DNA of 64,000 nucleotides from an uncultured delta proteobacterium (lineage in GTDB: Bacteria; Myxococcota_A; Polyangia; Polyangiales; Polyangiaceae). Position 1 is the stretch's first letter, and each line of letters starts with the position of its first letter. The notes beneath the pieces are model-generated. The model was not told where the DNA came from. It saw only the letters and a program-made list of their open reading frames with translations, and ran no database searches. A program made the position numbers and the translations under genes. Below are positions 62,397-64,000 of this stretch, in pieces. The DNA lies in the NCBI GenBank assembly GCA_903892415.1, contig CAITIQ010000344.1:62001-126000 (forward strand). The letters run 5' to 3'.

Positions 62397-63677
62397 ATGC
62401 AAATGGCGAACGTGATTCTCGATGGAGCGAGCCTAACTTCGGCGAGTATGCAAGAAGTCTTTCAAGTGCTTGCGCAGGGTGGCGTGATTGAGCTGACTCG
62501 CTCGAGCGATCCCCCCGCCAAAGCGCGCGGGGGACTAAGCCACAGCCTGCGAGTGTCGTTCGGCTTCGCCCATCGCGTAGCGACGGTGGCAGCTGAACAA
62601 TATCTTTCCAAGGGCGGCGCCTTTCTATTTCTAACGAGACCAAGCCAACTTGCAGAGCTTGTTTCAAGCCTCGCCGACGCAAACGTGCCTCGACTGACGA
62701 GTGTACAACTGAGGACAGCTAACAACGCTTTTGCTCTCACTTCCCTCGCGGAGATGCATGCTTCACTTGTTCACTCGCGGCCAACCACTGACCCAGACCT
62801 CGGACTTTGTGTTGGCGACGTTGACGGATCGCCTGCGCTCTCTCAGCAGCTCTTAACGTCCTATCAAAGCTACGGGCCATTGGCAGGGAAGCGGGTCCTT
62901 GTTCTGCGCGCATCACACCAACAAGGAGCGGTAGAGGAAGAGCTGCGTAAGCGTTGCGCGCAGGCCGTATCGCAGCCGCTCATAAGCATCCACCCGCTAA
63001 CGCTCACCAGCGAGGAAGAGCGCGTGTTGCTGAATCCAAGCGAATTCGGGCTGGTGGCCTTCACGAGCGAGAACACGGTAGAGGCCTACTTTCGGCGACT
63101 AACGGCTCACGGACGGGGCAGAGAGGCGTTCAATGGTGTCCCGTTGGCCGCAATTGGCGAGACGACGCGCAATGCGCTGTCGAAGCACGGTGCAGAGGTG
63201 GCGTTCATGCCAGCGCTGGCGACGGGGGAAGGCTTTGCCGAAGCCATCGCGGCCTACTTCCAGAACCACACTACCGCTAAGCGCAACATCTTGGTTCCGC
63301 GAGCACTCGTCGCGAGGGAAGCGCTTCCCAACTTGCTAAGACAGGCTGGGTTTACCGTTGCAACCGTTGCGCTCTACGAGAACAAGAAGCTTACAAGCGC
63401 AAGTGGAGCGGCGATTGCTGAGCTCTTGCGCGCTAAGACCGTTGACATCGCGCTGCTGACCTCCGGCTCGATTGCCGATGGACTCGCTGACATTGTTCAG
63501 CAACAGAACATTTCTGCGGGTGAGCTCAGCCGCCTCCAAGTTGCAAGTATTGGCTCTATCACCACCGACGCTGCCCTCAAGAGAGGGCTACCCGTTTCGG
63601 TCACGGCGCAAGAGAGCTCCATCGCCGGGCTCATCCGTTGCCTCGAACAGCTCAATAGCGAACTCGAACGAGCGTAA
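62397..63677 (+). CDS. hemD: Uroporphyrinogen-III synthase with extra N-terminal domain
   Basis: 426 residues from the ATG at 62397; a GTG at 62382 and an ATG at 62403 are near. The C-terminal 250 residues match HemD: PLAGKRVLVLRASHQQGAVE, VAFTSENTVEAYFRRL, PLAAIGETTRNALSKHGAEV, and LLTSGSIADGL. It closes hydroxymethylbilane to uroporphyrinogen III. The first 165 residues are not part of HemD, which is usually about 250 residues, and I do not recognise them. Its last 26 bases overlap the convergent glycosyltransferase gene. Confidence 0.78.
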   Translation: MQMANVILDGASLTSASMQEVFQVLAQGGVIELTRSSDPPAKARGGLSHSLRVSFGFAHRVATVAAEQYLSKGGAFLFLTRPSQLAELVSSLADANVPRLTSVQLRTANNAFALTSLAEMHASLVHSRPTTDPDLGLCVGDVDGSPALSQQLLTSYQSYGPLAGKRVLVLRASHQQGAVEEELRKRCAQAVSQPLISIHPLTLTSEEERVLLNPSEFGLVAFTSENTVEAYFRRLTAHGRGREAFNGVPLAAIGETTRNALSKHGAEVAFMPALATGEGFAEAIAAYFQNHTTAKRNILVPRALVAREALPNLLRQAGFTVATVALYENKKLTSASGAAIAELLRAKTVDIALLTSGSIADGLADIVQQQNISAGELSRLQVASIGSITTDAALKRGLPVSVTAQESSIAGLIRCLEQLNSELERA

Positions 63678-64000
63678 ACTTATTGTTCTCCGAGGGGCTC
63701 GTAAGCGGCTCTATTTGCGTGGCGCCGCGCAACTCCGACTTGAGTCCGTCAATGCGGGTACTCGGCAGGAGCACATAGAAGACGCGCTCGCCCTTCTTGC
63801 GTCGTTCGCTCAGATAGTCGCGAAACGACTTTCCGCTATCCACGAAGATCGCGAGCTTGCCACCGGTGTAGAAATTCTCACCCTTCCAGTTCATTTGATA
63901 GGCGATAAGCAACCCCGGGGTTTTGCTCTGCTCACGCACGTAGTGCAGTACTAATCCGCGTTGGCCCCAGTGCGGGGCGCTCTCCGGCAGATAGGTCCAG
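63652..64000 (-). CDS. C-terminal part of a GT39-like membrane glycosyltransferase, partial
   Basis: 116 residues are visible and the frame is open to the right edge, so the 5' part is missing. The segment YQMNWKGENFYTGG with the following soluble tail is typical of the C-terminus of dolichyl-phosphate-mannose/ArnT-like glycosyltransferases in myxobacteria. Such enzymes transfer a sugar from a polyprenyl carrier on the outer face of the inner membrane. The membrane domain and the catalytic aspartates lie outside the window, so the call rests on the tail only. Confidence 0.5.
   Translation of the reverse strand, partial: WTYLPESAPHWGQRGLVLHYVREQSKTPGLLIAYQMNWKGENFYTGGKLAIFVDSGKSFRDYLSERRKKGERVFYVLLPSTRIDGLKSELRGATQIEPLTSPSENNKFTLVRVRY

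Noticed and set aside
62397-62520. Resemblance of the hemD N-terminal domain to the start of histidine ammonia-lyase (LDGASLT pattern)
   Set aside because: The similarity covers about 30 residues only and no lyase active-site ASG motif follows.
1-64000. CRISPR arrays, tRNA or rRNA genes, insertion sequences, prophage or integrase genes, defence islands
   Set aside because: None seen. Gaps between genes are too short for most of these, and no repeats, transposase or integrase motifs were found.

Overview
The window looks like a chromosomal segment of a Myxococcota bacterium, most likely of the Polyangia type. This is inferred from content: GC of roughly 60% (by eye), two Hanks-type Ser/Thr kinases with unusual C-termini, a PDZ-bearing GspC, a Gly/Ser-rich FG-GAP lipoprotein, a papain-like lipoprotein with a Cys-rich tail, and many secreted proteins of unknown role. 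Coding density is very high. Genes are mostly joined by 4-bp ATGA/GTGA/TTGA overlaps, and no gene-free stretch exceeds about 200 bases. I saw no tRNA, rRNA, CRISPR array, insertion sequence, phage gene or clear pseudogene. The first and last genes are cut by the window edges.

Layout. 1-3003: end of a Ugp/Mal-type importer operon (ATPase tail, lipoprotein receptor, two permeases). 3145-4575: papain-fold lipoprotein. 4693-9602: a TetR regulator and a complete tripartite exporter (TolC, DevC-like permease, DevA-like ATPase, HlyD adaptor). 9613-12003 (minus): gspC, a LON-domain protein and a zinc-ribbon/glutaredoxin membrane protein. 12123-13941: MerR regulator, folE and a short-chain dehydrogenase, each overlapping the next. 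14074-17081: a DUF1549/DUF1553 and DUF1501 pair. 17078-20941: divergent MBOAT acyltransferase and SGNH hydrolase, plus a small STAS-like protein. 21005-28673: first part of a MoxR-type cluster (coiled-coil membrane protein, MoxR ATPase, large membrane protein, ABC ATPase and permease). 28716-33293: VanW protein, fatty acid desaturase, histone-H1-like DNA-binding protein, methyltransferase and a lipoprotein. 33402-39414: second part of the MoxR-type cluster (DUF58, BatA-like and a 1059-residue double-VWA protein). 39411-42809: a membrane Ser/Thr kinase divergent from an unknown membrane protein. 42814-48234: argC, FG-GAP lipoprotein, M3 oligopeptidase, TerB-like protein. 48276-51143: secreted hydrolase and NrtR-like regulator, divergent from an amidinotransferase-fold enzyme. 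51199-59952: lysine-rich outer membrane barrel protein, RlmI-like methyltransferase, HAD phosphatase, Ser/Thr kinase and a heterodimeric ABC exporter, and a small lipoprotein. 59940-64000: hemB, a GYF/GAF-like protein, a hemD-type gene with an extra N-terminal domain, and the C-terminus of a GT39-like membrane glycosyltransferase.

How the genes may work together. The clearest units are the importer, the TolC/DevCA/HlyD exporter, the kinase plus heterodimeric exporter, and the two-part MoxR/DUF58/VWA/ABC locus, in which the MoxR ATPase lies about 9.5 kb from its usual DUF58 and VWA partners. hemB and hemD both serve tetrapyrrole synthesis but are read from opposite strands. Several convergent pairs overlap at their stop codons, two of them through a shared CTAG, so opposing transcripts probably run into each other. 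Functions are assigned from recognisable motifs only; no database search was possible.
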